Assembly (NCBI RefSeq): GCF_004765605.1
Contig: NZ_SRLC01000003.1
Span: forward strand, 372,001 to 436,000
DNA from: Hymenobacter aquaticus
GTDB lineage: Bacteria; Bacteroidota; Bacteroidia; Cytophagales; Hymenobacteraceae
Reading direction: 5' to 3'
Length of the DNA stretch: 64,000 bases
Shown: positions 50,345 through 59,010 of the stretch, in pieces
Numbering within the stretch: the stretch's first letter is position 1
Layout of the letters: each line of letters opens with the position of its first letter
Notes under the pieces: generated by a model
What the model was told of the DNA's origin: nothing
Database searches by the model: none
What the model saw: the letters and a program-made list of their open reading frames with translations, nothing else
Made by a program: the position numbers and the translations under genes

Positions 50345-50878
50345 TTAGTCTGCCTGCACGGGGGCGGGCGGCGCCATCACGGTGCCGCAGTTGCTACAGG
50401 TGCGCTTTTCTTCCGACTGCCAGAAGCGGTTCATGATGGGCGGCAGCTGCTGCACGATGTCGGTAATTTCGGCAAACTCCTCGTAGAGCTTGGTGCCGCA
50501 GTTTTCGCAGTACCACTGAAAGCCGTCCAGCTCGCCGGGCGTGCGGTAGCGCTCCAGCACCAGGCCCACCGTGCCGGCCGGCCGCCGGGGCGAGTGGGGC
50601 ACGCCGCCGGGCAGCAAAAACATTTCGCCCTGCTTGATTTCAATGTCCACGGGCTTGCCGTCCTCGATGATCTTGACCACGATGTCGCCTTCGATCTGCA
50701 GGAACAGCTCCTCGCCCTCGTCGTAGTGGTAGTCTTTGCGGGCGTTGGGGCCACCCACGACCATCACGATAAAGTCCTTGTTGTCTTTGAATACCTGCTG
50801 GTTGCCCACGGGCGGCTTGAGCAGGTGGCGGTGTTCATCAATCCACTTCTGGAAGTTAAAAGGGCGGGAAACGGGCAT
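50345..50878 (-). CDS. 3-hydroxyanthranilate 3,4-dioxygenase
   Basis: A 177-residue cupin enzyme that opens the ring of 3-hydroxyanthranilate to aminocarboxymuconate semialdehyde using Fe(II) and O2. H51, E57 and H95 (YHYDEGEELFLQIEG and PGGVPHSPRRPAGTVGLVLERYR) are the iron ligands expected for the family. The C-terminal CENC (C124, C127) and CSNC (C161, C164) form the second, rubredoxin-like iron site present in bacterial HAO. Numbering agrees closely with the Cupriavidus enzyme (recollection). The 42-bp gap to the ACMSD gene suggests co-transcription. An imperfect inverted repeat lies directly upstream of the start. Confidence 0.95.
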   Translation of the reverse strand: MPVSRPFNFQKWIDEHRHLLKPPVGNQQVFKDNKDFIVMVVGGPNARKDYHYDEGEELFLQIEGDIVVKIIEDGKPVDIEIKQGEMFLLPGGVPHSPRRPAGTVGLVLERYRTPGELDGFQWYCENCGTKLYEEFAEITDIVQQLPPIMNRFWQSEEKRTCSNCGTVMAPPAPVQAD

Positions 50879-50885
50879 GGCGCGA

Positions 50886-50993
50886 GTGGTGAGGTGGTGA
50901 GGTGGTGAAATGGTGAGTTGTTGTTATGGTGGCGCGGGGCTGCGCTACTTGTGCTGATTGAACGGCAAATCACCACCTCACCATTTCACTTTT
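50886..50993. repeat. inverted repeat of GGTGA words
   Basis: The left arm (50886-50920) contains GGTGAGGTGGTGAAATGGTG. The right arm (50966-50993) contains CACCACCTCACCATTTCAC. It lies between the divergent HAO and SDR genes, 8 nt from the HAO start codon, and uses the same words as 16906-17011. Confidence 0.7.
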
Positions 50994-51068
50994 CCGCCCA
51001 ACTTACGCAAAACCGCGTAACTGAGCCCGGCAGACCGTTGCCGGCCGTATTCGCCTTACTTTTAACGC

Positions 51069-51860
51069 ATGAATCTCGACCTTACTTCCCATCGCGCCCT
51101 CGTGGGGGGCAGCACCCAGGGCATCGGCCGCGCCGTTGCCGAGGAACTGGCCCAGCTCGGGGCTACCGTCACCTTGCTGGCCCGCAACGAGGCGACCTTG
51201 CAGCAGGCCGTGGCCGAGCTGCCCCGCCCCCACGGCCAAGCCCACGACTACCTCGTGGCCGATTTCAACGACCCCGACACGCTGGCCGGCCGCCTGCACG
51301 ACTACCTGGCCGCGCACCCCGAAGGCTTTCATACGCTGGTCAACAACACCGGCGGGCCGGCCGGCGGGCCCATTCTGGCCGCGCCGGTGCAGGCTTTCCG
51401 GGACGCATTTGAGCAGCACCTGGTGTGCAACCACCTGCTGGCGCAGGCCGTGGTGCCGGGCATGCAGGCGCGGGGCTACGGGCGCATCATCAACATCATC
51501 AGCACCTCGGTGAAGCAGCCGCTGGCCGGCCTGGGCGTATCGAACACGATTCGGGCGGCGGTGGCCAACTGGGCCAAAACTCTGGCCAACGAGCTGGGCG
51601 GCGCGGGCATCACCGTCAACAACGTGCTGCCGGGCGCCACCGTCACCCAGCGCCACACCTCCCTGATTGAGAAGCGCGTGGAGCAGACGGGGCAGTCGGT
51701 GGAAGACATTGAGGCCAACATGCTGCGCACCATCCCGGCCGGCCGCTTCGGGCAGGCTTCGGAAGTAGCGGCGGCCGTAGCTTTTCTGGCCTCGCCGGCA
51801 GCGGGCTACATCAATGGCATCAACGTGCCGGTCGACGGCGGCCGGACCGGCAACCTGTAA
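51069..51860 (+). CDS. SDR family protein with substituted catalytic Tyr and Lys
   Basis: A 263-residue short-chain dehydrogenase/reductase fold protein. The nucleotide motif is ALVGGSTQGIG (residues 10-20). Against FabG the alignment is ungapped around the active site: Ser145 is retained, but the YxxxK motif is replaced by S158-N-T-I-R162. The dimer-interface helix and VNNVLPGATVTQ follow. Without Tyr and Lys the usual proton relay is missing, so it may be a non-enzymatic binder or a divergent enzyme. Its position next to HAO suggests involvement with the kynurenine pathway. A TACTTTTA sequence 4 nt before the ATG resembles a -7 box, implying a very short leader. Confidence 0.85.
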   Translation: MNLDLTSHRALVGGSTQGIGRAVAEELAQLGATVTLLARNEATLQQAVAELPRPHGQAHDYLVADFNDPDTLAGRLHDYLAAHPEGFHTLVNNTGGPAGGPILAAPVQAFRDAFEQHLVCNHLLAQAVVPGMQARGYGRIINIISTSVKQPLAGLGVSNTIRAAVANWAKTLANELGGAGITVNNVLPGATVTQRHTSLIEKRVEQTGQSVEDIEANMLRTIPAGRFGQASEVAAAVAFLASPAAGYINGINVPVDGGRTGNL

Positions 51861-51875
51861 GTTCTCCCGCCCCCC

Positions 51876-51925
51876 AACGGCAACGGGCTGGCCCCACCAA
51901 CGTGGTAGGCCAGCCCGTTGCCGTT
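51876..51925. terminator. bidirectional terminator, 18-bp stem
   Basis: Perfect arms 51876-51893 and 51908-51925 (AACGGCAACGGGCTGGCC and its complement) followed by TTGTTT. The loop contains a short secondary CCAC/GTGG stem. It separates the SDR gene from the convergent GT-C-like gene. Confidence 0.9.
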
Positions 51926-51942
51926 TTGTTTACCGCCGCAGA

Positions 51943-53844
51943 TTACTGCGCGGCAGCCAGGTTGGTGCCGGCCGCCGGCTTGGGCGTCAGCAGGTCAATC
52001 TGCAGGTCATCGATGAAGCTGGGGGAGCCGTTTTCGTTCAGCACCAGCACCTTGATAACGTCGTTGGGCTGCACGTCGTCGGGAACCGGGGCGTAGAACC
52101 AGGGCTGATTCCAGGCGCGGTTCACGCTCAGGTTGTTTTGCAGGCGCATGCCGTTCCACTGCACGTTCTTGCCGTCGCGCTCAATCGACATGACCAGCTT
52201 GGTATTCCAGGCCCCGTAGTCGGAATAAACCTGGCAGGAGGCCCGCAGCCACTGGCCGGGCTGGGCGCGGGCGTCGCCGGCGCGCACCGTCAGGGCGGGG
52301 CTGTACTGGCGGGCCGCTTCCGAGTGGAACGACTGTTTGCTGTAGTACCCGACCTCCGCGTTAAAGCCATTTTCCGCACTCGGCGCTTCATTTTCGAAGT
52401 CGAGCTTGCCCAGGGTGCGCAGGTCGTAGTCGCGCTCGGGCTGGGGCAGGCGGTTGGGCACGTCGAGCAGGGCGTAGTCGGCTTGGCCGGGCTTGGTTTT
52501 GTTGAACACGGCCCAGTAATAGTCGCGGTTCATTTCCTCGGCGTGGATGATGGAGGCCATGTACTGCCAGTGCTGAAACAGGTTCAAATCAATCAGCAGC
52601 ACGACCAGCACGGCCACGGCCATCTGCAGGGCCCGGCGGCGCTGCGGTTCCAGCAGCCAGGTCAGGAAATACGCCAGCGGCACACTCAGCACCGCGTACG
52701 ACTGCACCAGGGCGCGCTGCCCGATGCTGCCGCCATACCACCAGATGTCCCAGGCCGATACCACCCACAGGTTAATCAGAAAGTAGGCAACGACCGGCAC
52801 GGCCAAAGCCCGGTTGCGCCGCCACAGAATCACCATCCCGATAAGGGGCAGCACCATGAGCGGCGTGTAGAGCAGCCAGCCTTTCTTGTAGCTGAACAGC
52901 ACCTGGTAGGTATGGGGCCGCAGGAAATTAAAGGACTGCTCCTGGTAGCTGTAGAACAGAAAATGACCCGTAGCCCACTTCCAGTACAGCAGCTGCGGCA
53001 GCACGCCCAGCACCAGAAAGAAGCCGGCCACCAGTACGTCGGGCCAGCGGCGCAGGGCCAGCAGCAGCTTCTGCCGGGCCGCCCCGATGGACGTGACGCC
53101 CCAGAGCACCGGAATCAGGCCCGCCACGGCTTCCGAAGGCCGGATCAGAATCATCAGGCCCAGCGTCAGGCCAATGGCGGCGGCCCACTTCAGGCCGGGC
53201 TGCTCGTGCCACCGGATGGTAAGCCATAGCAGCAGGGCGTAGAGCGTAAAGAGGTAGTTGTGGGCCATAGCCCCGTCGAATACCGCGTACTGAAAGTAGT
53301 TGCTGCCCAGCACCAGCAGCACCAGCACCAGGGCCGTGACGACGTCGGAGAAGTAGCGCAGCAGCACCCGGCGCAGCAGGCCCAGGCCCAGCAGCGCGTA
53401 CAGGAGTCCGCCGAAGGCAATGGCAATCTGGTAGGGAGCCGAAAAGCCGTCCTGCGGGTAGTCGAGCAGGCCGGCGGCCCAGTGGCCCAGCCAGAAGAAG
53501 GGCGTAAACAGCACGGCCAGGCCGCAGGTGTACTTCATCACCAGCGCCCCGGCGGGCCCGCCCGGCACCTGAAACGCCTGGTAGAACGAGCCGCTGGGGC
53601 TGTACTCGCGCATGATGTCGGCCACGAACTTCTGGTACGACAGGTCGTGGTAGATAAACTGGGCGGGCAGGTAGAGGTAATACCCCATCACGTCCCAGGT
53701 CAGGATGGCCTGCACGTTGCGCGTGTCCCAGTAGGGTGCCCAGAGGCGGGCTTGCACCATCAGCAGAAACAGCACGACCAGGGCCAGGCCGCTCCACCAG
53801 GCCCGCCGCGACGGGGCCGCAGCCGCCGGAGTTGAGGAAAGCAT
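51943..53844 (-). CDS. GT-C-like membrane protein with C-terminal beta-sandwich module
   Basis: A 633-residue protein. The N-terminal ~440 residues contain about 11 hydrophobic segments, and the first loop is WDTRNVQAILTWDVMGYYLYLPAQFIY. An acidic residue in that loop (TWD) resembles GT-C transferases. From about residue 455 the chain is soluble and contains FHSEAARQYSPALTVRAG, PGQWLRASCQVYSDYGAWNTKLVMSIERDG, QNNLSVNRAWNQPWFYAPVPDDVQPNDVIKVLVLNENGSPSFIDDLQIDLL. These elements match the free-standing lipoproteins at 53853, 54600 and 48656. The gene starts 8 bp after the lipoprotein gene at 53853, so they are probably one transcript. Donor and acceptor are unknown. Confidence 0.75.
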   Translation of the reverse strand: MLSSTPAAAAPSRRAWWSGLALVVLFLLMVQARLWAPYWDTRNVQAILTWDVMGYYLYLPAQFIYHDLSYQKFVADIMREYSPSGSFYQAFQVPGGPAGALVMKYTCGLAVLFTPFFWLGHWAAGLLDYPQDGFSAPYQIAIAFGGLLYALLGLGLLRRVLLRYFSDVVTALVLVLLVLGSNYFQYAVFDGAMAHNYLFTLYALLLWLTIRWHEQPGLKWAAAIGLTLGLMILIRPSEAVAGLIPVLWGVTSIGAARQKLLLALRRWPDVLVAGFFLVLGVLPQLLYWKWATGHFLFYSYQEQSFNFLRPHTYQVLFSYKKGWLLYTPLMVLPLIGMVILWRRNRALAVPVVAYFLINLWVVSAWDIWWYGGSIGQRALVQSYAVLSVPLAYFLTWLLEPQRRRALQMAVAVLVVLLIDLNLFQHWQYMASIIHAEEMNRDYYWAVFNKTKPGQADYALLDVPNRLPQPERDYDLRTLGKLDFENEAPSAENGFNAEVGYYSKQSFHSEAARQYSPALTVRAGDARAQPGQWLRASCQVYSDYGAWNTKLVMSIERDGKNVQWNGMRLQNNLSVNRAWNQPWFYAPVPDDVQPNDVIKVLVLNENGSPSFIDDLQIDLLTPKPAAGTNLAAAQ

Positions 53845-53852
53845 CAGCAGAC

Positions 53853-54410
53853 TTATTTGGCCGGGGCCGCCGTCAGCACCAGGTCGTCGAGGAAGGAGGG
53901 CGCCGTGCCCTGCTCATTCCAGAGGTAGATTTTCACCACGTTTTCGGCGCTGGCCGTGGCCGGCAACGTGAAGGGCAACGATACTTCCTCCCACTTGTCG
54001 AAGGATTTTACCGCGTCGGCCAGGGCCAAGGAGCCGTAGTAGACTTTGGCCGTGTCCTGGGCGCTCTTGTTGATCTGGACTACCAGCCGGGCGGTGCTGC
54101 CAGTGCTGGCGCGCAGGGCCCAGCCCTGAAGTACGTAGCTGCGCGTGAGCTTGGGGTCGAGGCGCCCGAGCGGGGTCACGAACGTGTAGCTGAACGGTAT
54201 CGACGGCTCGACCTGTAGCGCCCAGCGCCCGGAGTGGGCCTTGGCCGTGGTCAGGGAGCCTTCCTGCACTTCATTCCAGCCTACGCTGGCCTCGAAGTCG
54301 TTTGCCATTAGCTGGTTGTCCGGAATTGTGGTGTCGGGGGCCGACTGCTGGCAGCTGGCCAGCGCGAGCAGCGCCGCCCAAGCCAGAGGGAGGGTATGCG
54401 TGAATTTCAT
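53853..54410 (-). CDS. lipoprotein with CBM-like beta-sandwich
   Basis: A 185-residue lipoprotein from ATG 54410: MKFTHTLPLAWAALLALASCQQSAPD, with lipidated Cys at 20. The mature domain has ANDFEASVGWNEVQEG, AKAHSGRWALQVEP, LQGWALRASTGSTARLVVQINK, FDKWEEVSLPFTLP and ENVVKIYLWNEQGTAPSFLDDLVL. The ORF opens at 54533, but the extra 41 residues are not coding-like. It is followed by the GT-C-like gene after 8 bp and preceded by the paralogous lipoprotein at 54600 (gap 189 bp). All elements repeat in those neighbours. Confidence 0.78.
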   Translation of the reverse strand: MKFTHTLPLAWAALLALASCQQSAPDTTIPDNQLMANDFEASVGWNEVQEGSLTTAKAHSGRWALQVEPSIPFSYTFVTPLGRLDPKLTRSYVLQGWALRASTGSTARLVVQINKSAQDTAKVYYGSLALADAVKSFDKWEEVSLPFTLPATASAENVVKIYLWNEQGTAPSFLDDLVLTAAPAK

Positions 54411-54599
54411 AGAAAGGGAAATGAGTATATGGCGATATTCAGGCAAAAAGGACAGCAGCTCACGCCCACCCTGGGCCAATAGAAAGGGCTTCCGGGGTTC
54501 CAAGACAGATAGTTCAACTGCTCTCGTCACCACAGAAGCCCTGCTATAGCGGCGGCTGTCAACAGGCTCTACGAAAGGAGCCTGGCGCTACAGCCCGGT

Positions 54600-55148
54600 T
54601 TATTCAACCGTCATGATTTGCAGGTCGTCCAGGTACACGGGCTTGCCGGCGTTGTTGCCCCACGCGTACACTTTCAGCACCTGATCGAAGGAGATATTTT
54701 CGGGCAGCTCAACTTCGGCCTTCATTTCACTCCATTCGCCGGGCTTGGCCTTTCCGGCCAGCGGCAGGCCTTTCCAGAAGACATGCTCGCCGCTGCCGGG
54801 CTTCGTCACCTGAATAACCAGCTGCGTGGGCGTATTCTCTTCTTCGGTTCGCACCCAGGCCTCTACGCTTACCTTCCGGGGCTTGGTTGCCATCAGTTCG
54901 CCCAGGGGAGCCGTGAACGTTGTGCCGTATTCCTTGCCACCGCCCACGGTGAGGGAATAGCGTCCGCTATGAGCAAATTTCTTCGTCAGCGAACCGGCAG
55001 TATTGTCGACCCAGCCCTGCAGGCCATCGAAGTCGGTTTTCACCAGGGTTTTGTCATCCTTGCCGGATGCACCATCACCATCCTTGTTACAGCTGGTCAA
55101 CAAAAGGGCTGTGAGCAGCAAAGAGCATGATGCAGTAAGAGTGCGCAT
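54600..55148 (-). CDS. lipoprotein with CBM-like beta-sandwich
   Basis: A 182-residue lipoprotein from ATG 55148: MRTLTASCSLLLTALLLTSCNKDGDG, with lipidated Cys at 20. It contains VKTDFDGLQGWVDNTAG, KKFAHSGRYSLTVGGG, SVEAWVRTEEENTPTQLVIQVTKPG, PGEWSEMKAEVELPENISFDQVLKVYAWGNNAGKPVYLDDLQI. This is the same arrangement as 53853 and 48656. The ORF opens at 55505, but the upstream 119 residues are an artefact of an open frame. A TACTTTTG -7 box at 55307-55314 (minus) implies a 5' leader of ~155 nt. Confidence 0.8.
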   Translation of the reverse strand: MRTLTASCSLLLTALLLTSCNKDGDGASGKDDKTLVKTDFDGLQGWVDNTAGSLTKKFAHSGRYSLTVGGGKEYGTTFTAPLGELMATKPRKVSVEAWVRTEEENTPTQLVIQVTKPGSGEHVFWKGLPLAGKAKPGEWSEMKAEVELPENISFDQVLKVYAWGNNAGKPVYLDDLQIMTVE

Positions 55149-55683
55149 AAAGTTTTTAAAGAAGAAAGTGAAGTACTGCTGTGTGGTATACCCGAAGGAA
55201 ATGAAGAATCGACGCTGTGAAGCCCGGCTCGGGCCCGGCAGTTGAAGACCAGGCAAAAGCAGCGGCCCGCCCGCTGGCACAACACGTTGCGCAAGTAGAC
55301 TGGCTACAAAAGTAATTGAGAGAATTGAGTGCTGAACATTTCTTTGCGATATAAAATACCGCTGCCCCGCTGGTGTTTCCCGACGCATTTTGCGGGCCCG
55401 CAGCAGGCCGGTGCCGGCATAGCCCACCACGCACCTGCCGAACCGGCGCGCGGCGGCGGCTAAGAAGCCCGCATGACTGGCCTCACCACCACAGCTACCA
55501 GCCAATGCGTTTTCCGAAAAGAAACCTGCTGGAAAGGCTAAGAACCAAAGATAGAGGCCTTAGCTAGTATACGAACGGTTATTGTCCGGTCAATGCCTTA
55601 GTTTTGACGGCTTGAACCGAGGCGGGTAGTACAGCCGGGAGGTCGAGCCTCTTTCTCCGAACACGCTGCCGTTATTTCTCCAC
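55149..55683. promoter_or_regulatory. 535-bp divergent intergenic region
   Basis: It holds TACTTTTG (55307-55314, minus) for the lipoprotein operon and TAGTTTTG (55599-55606, plus) for the membrane-protein gene at 55684. Neither has a clean -33 TTTG at 19-21 nt. No RNA gene recognised. Confidence 0.5.
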
Positions 55684-57990
55684 ATGATTTCTTTTCGCCG
55701 CAATACACCGCATTGGCTGGGCATGGCCGGGGTCGGGCTAGCTGCTGCGGGGCTGCTTGCCACGCTATTCTCCGCCGTTTTACGCAACCCCGATGACTAC
55801 TTCTTCTCGGCCGGCGGCGACGGGTTGCAGAGCTACTTTGTTACTACCTATTATGCGCTGTACGATTCCGGGTCCCATTTCTCCGGCATGAACTACCCGT
55901 TCGGGGAAAATTTCAACTACCCGAACTTACAGCCGCTGATTGCCTGGCTGATCAGCGTATTGCAGCGCCTGGGCATTCCGGCGGCCCAGCACACGGTCGG
56001 CATCACTAACATGGTGGCGTTGCTGGGCGTGCTGCTTACGCCCCTGGTGCTGTACGCCATTCTGCGGCGCACGCGCATGGGCGTAGGCTATGCGGTGGTA
56101 CTGGCCCTGATTATCGGCTTTCTTTCGCCGCAGGTGCAGCGCCTCGGCGACCATATGTCGCTGAGCTACGCCTGCTTTGTTCCCCTGCTGTGGTATTTCA
56201 TTATCCGGATGCAGGACGAGCCGCGGCGCAACCGTTGGTACGTGCTGTTCGCGGTCAGCAGCCTGCTCATGGGCATGGTGCAGCCCTACTTCCTGGCCTG
56301 CGGCACTTTCTTTCTGCTGTGCCACGTGCTAGTGCTGGCGCTGCGCCCCACCCGGTCGTGGCCGCAGCTGGGGCGCATGGCCGCGGCGGCGCTGCTGCCG
56401 CTGCTGCTGTTCCGGGTGCTGCTCTGGGCCACCGACCCAATCACCGACCGGCCCCCGAACCCCTACGGCTTTCTGACCTACATGGCCACGCCCCGGGGCG
56501 TGTTCACGCCCTACCTGGAGCCGTTGCGCAGCCTGTGGATAGCCGTTTTCCCCACCGAAGACATTGCCTTCGAGTCAATGTCGTACGTGGGCCTGGTGAG
56601 CACCGGTATCCTGGCTATTTCGGGGCTGCTGCTGCTGGGGCGCCTCTGGAAGCGCCGCCGCCAGCCCCGCCGCATGCTAGGCCGCAGCCTGCCTCAGCAC
56701 CTGCTAACCGGGTTGCTCGCCTCGGCCCTGCTGCTGGTGTTTTCCTTCGCGGTGCCTTTTATTTTCCCCGGCTTCGAGAACCTGGTGCAGTACCTGGGCC
56801 CGCTAAAGCAGTTTCGGGCGTTGGGCCGGTTTGCCTGGCCTTTCTACTATGCGCTCAGCGTTTATTCGGCCTACTACCTCTACCGGCTGTTGCGCTACCA
56901 GCGCCAGCACCGCGTGCCGCTGCTGGCCTTGCCTTGGCTTCCCCTTCTGCTGGCTTTCTGGGCGGCCGAAGCCTGGATTAACATCTCCACGAAAGCCAAA
57001 ACGGTAGAGCAGGGCGTGGGTGCCCAGGCCTACCTCGACCCCGCCACCAGCCCCGTGCAGCAACTGAGTTGGGCGAACCGCCGACCATCCGATTTTCAGG
57101 CAATTATGCCGCTGCCCTACATTAACAAGGGCACCGACCGGATCGACCTCAACGGCTCGGCCGCCTCGGCTTACCAGGGCTACAAGCTCTCGTTGGCCAT
57201 GGGGCTACCGGTTCTGTCCACCTACATTCCGCGCTCCTCCATCGAGCAGATGCTGCGGCACGTGCAGCTGCTCAGCAGCCCGCTGATCGACAAACCGTTG
57301 CTGCGGCAATTTCCCTCGGCCAAGCCCCTACTACTGGTCGTGACGCCCGACGTGCTGACGCCCGAAGAGCAGCGCCTGGTCAGTATTGCCAAGCCCCTGC
57401 TCCAAGCCGAAGGCGTAGCACTCTACGAGTTGCCCATTGCGGCGCTGGCGGCCACGACCCTAGCCCAGGAGCGGACTAAAGCGGCCACCTTGCTGCCAAC
57501 CCTCCCCAAGCGTGCCAACAACCTGTACGTGACTACTGACCGCGGCATTGTGCACCTGCCCTTCGATCAGAATCCGGAGCGCCGGGGCCGCCTAGCACCC
57601 GGGGCCTTCTACGAGAAGGCCGAAAAGCAGAGCATGCTCTACGATGGCCCGATTCCGACGCCCGCCGATACGGGCCGCTACGAAGCCAGCGTCTGGATCA
57701 ATGGCAAGATGGACTATGGCTACGGCTACATGCTGGTCAAGCAGTTCAGCAACGGAACCCAGGTGGACGAGCAGGTGGCCGACGGCCGGCTGGCTACTGA
57801 AATTGCCGGCGACTGGGTGCGCATGCGCGTCCTGTTTCGGCCCGCGCCGAACGTAGACCGGATTCAGGTGCTCTACGGTGGCCGCGACGTGCTGGCCGAT
57901 GACTTTTTGCTCCGGCCCCTGAACACGGATGTGTACTGGCTTGATGCCCAGAAGCAACCGATTCTCAACGGCTACCAACTCGGGAAATAG
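55684..57990 (+). CDS. large GT-C-like membrane protein with C-terminal soluble module
   Basis: A 768-residue protein with about 11-12 hydrophobic segments over residues 1-440, starting MISFRRNTPHWLGMAGVGLAAAG. The first loop has NPDDYFFSAGGDGLQSYFVTTYYALYDSGSHFSGMNYPFGENFNYPN. The acidic DGLQ resembles GT-C or YfhO-like luminal loops. The large soluble C-terminal region ends with GRYEASVWINGKMDYGYGYMLVKQFS, GDWVRMRVLFRPAPNVDRIQVLYGGRDVLADDFLLRPL, which aligns by eye with the lipoprotein module (W, then W...F.P, then V..IQV, then ADDF.L). It may be a glycosyltransferase or flippase-like protein. The gene is divergent from the lipoprotein operon. Confidence 0.75.
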   Translation: MISFRRNTPHWLGMAGVGLAAAGLLATLFSAVLRNPDDYFFSAGGDGLQSYFVTTYYALYDSGSHFSGMNYPFGENFNYPNLQPLIAWLISVLQRLGIPAAQHTVGITNMVALLGVLLTPLVLYAILRRTRMGVGYAVVLALIIGFLSPQVQRLGDHMSLSYACFVPLLWYFIIRMQDEPRRNRWYVLFAVSSLLMGMVQPYFLACGTFFLLCHVLVLALRPTRSWPQLGRMAAAALLPLLLFRVLLWATDPITDRPPNPYGFLTYMATPRGVFTPYLEPLRSLWIAVFPTEDIAFESMSYVGLVSTGILAISGLLLLGRLWKRRRQPRRMLGRSLPQHLLTGLLASALLLVFSFAVPFIFPGFENLVQYLGPLKQFRALGRFAWPFYYALSVYSAYYLYRLLRYQRQHRVPLLALPWLPLLLAFWAAEAWINISTKAKTVEQGVGAQAYLDPATSPVQQLSWANRRPSDFQAIMPLPYINKGTDRIDLNGSAASAYQGYKLSLAMGLPVLSTYIPRSSIEQMLRHVQLLSSPLIDKPLLRQFPSAKPLLLVVTPDVLTPEEQRLVSIAKPLLQAEGVALYELPIAALAATTLAQERTKAATLLPTLPKRANNLYVTTDRGIVHLPFDQNPERRGRLAPGAFYEKAEKQSMLYDGPIPTPADTGRYEASVWINGKMDYGYGYMLVKQFSNGTQVDEQVADGRLATEIAGDWVRMRVLFRPAPNVDRIQVLYGGRDVLADDFLLRPLNTDVYWLDAQKQPILNGYQLGK

Positions 57991-58180
57991 CGGTTCTCTT
58001 GGTCTTTGACCAAGAGGCGACGCGACTTTGCGTGCTGGGCCGCGCGCCGTGCTACACACGGGGCCAGCACCAGCCTGCTCTGGCGGCTGCCACCGCAAAT
58101 AGCGGCAACCCGCAACGCTACCTCCGTACTTTAGGGCTGGCGCTTGCTTTAACGGGCAGAAGCTGACGTGATTTAGTTAC

Positions 58181-58188
58181 TATCTTTG
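58181..58188 (+). promoter_or_regulatory. -7 box of the methyltransferase gene (TATCTTTG)
   Basis: TATCTTTG fits TAnnTTTG and lies 24 nt before the GTG at 58213. No -33 TTTG at the standard spacing. Confidence 0.5.
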
Positions 58189-58212
58189 CTACCCGTTTTC
58201 AACTTCTAGCCT

Positions 58213-58962
58213 GTGCACCCTACTTACGAGCAAGCCTATCATCAACTGGAAGAACAGCACTGGTGGTTTGTGGCCCGGCGTGAAGCCGTGTTCAATCAGA
58301 TTCAACAACTGAACTTGCCGCCCTCGGCCCGCATCCTGGAAATCGGTTGCTCGGGTGGCCCCCTGATGCTGGCGTTGCGCGCCGCTGGCTACCAGAACCT
58401 GCACGGCATCGACGTAAGTGAGGTAGGCATTCGGGTGGCACAGTCGCGCGGCCTGACCAACGTGGCCGTGATGGACGGAGCCCATCTAGAATTCGCCGAC
58501 AACTCCTTCGACCTGGTTATTGCCTCCGACGTCCTCGAACACATTGAGAACGAGCAGCAGGCCCTCAGCGAATGGCGGCGGGTGCTGTGCCCTAAAGGGC
58601 AGCTCATCGTATTCGTGCCGGCTTTCAAATCGTTGTGGAGCCGTCACGATGAGGTAAACTACCATTTCCGGCGCTACTCCCTGCCCCAGCTGCGCGCGGT
58701 GGTGGAACAGTCGGGCCTGGGCATCAGCCGGGCTTCGTACTGGAACTCGGCCCTGTTTTTCCCGGCGGCCGTGATGCGCTTGGCTCAGCGCACCCTGACC
58801 AGCAAAAACAAAGCGGCCACCGACAGCGGCGACCTGCAGATTCTGCCCGGCTTCCTGAACGGGACACTACTGACGCTGCTGCGGGCCGAGAATCAGCTGT
58901 TCCGCCGCTTCAAGCTGCCCGTGGGCATCAGCGCCTTCGTGCTGGCCACCAAAAAAGCCTAA
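58213..58962 (+). CDS. class I SAM-dependent methyltransferase
   Basis: A 249-residue protein starting at GTG 58213 (MHPTYEQAYHQLEEQHWWFVARREAVFNQI). SAM-binding motif I is ARILEIGCSGGPLMLALRAAG, motif II NVAVMDGAHLEFADNSFDLVIASDVLEHI, followed by EWRRVLCPKGQLIVFVPAF and HFRRYSLPQLRAVVEQSG. It resembles methyltransferases of surface-polysaccharide clusters. A GT2 gene follows 48 bp later, so they are probably co-transcribed. Confidence 0.88.
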   Translation: MHPTYEQAYHQLEEQHWWFVARREAVFNQIQQLNLPPSARILEIGCSGGPLMLALRAAGYQNLHGIDVSEVGIRVAQSRGLTNVAVMDGAHLEFADNSFDLVIASDVLEHIENEQQALSEWRRVLCPKGQLIVFVPAFKSLWSRHDEVNYHFRRYSLPQLRAVVEQSGLGISRASYWNSALFFPAAVMRLAQRTLTSKNKAATDSGDLQILPGFLNGTLLTLLRAENQLFRRFKLPVGISAFVLATKKA

Positions 58963-59010
58963 GCCCGCTCTTCCCGCGGCTTTTCCTTTCCCCACCCTTG
59001 CCCCTACCCC

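Noticed and set aside
54411..54533. Upstream extension of the lipoprotein at 53853
   Set aside because: The lipoprotein signal begins at ATG 54410; a preceding 41-residue extension would bury it.
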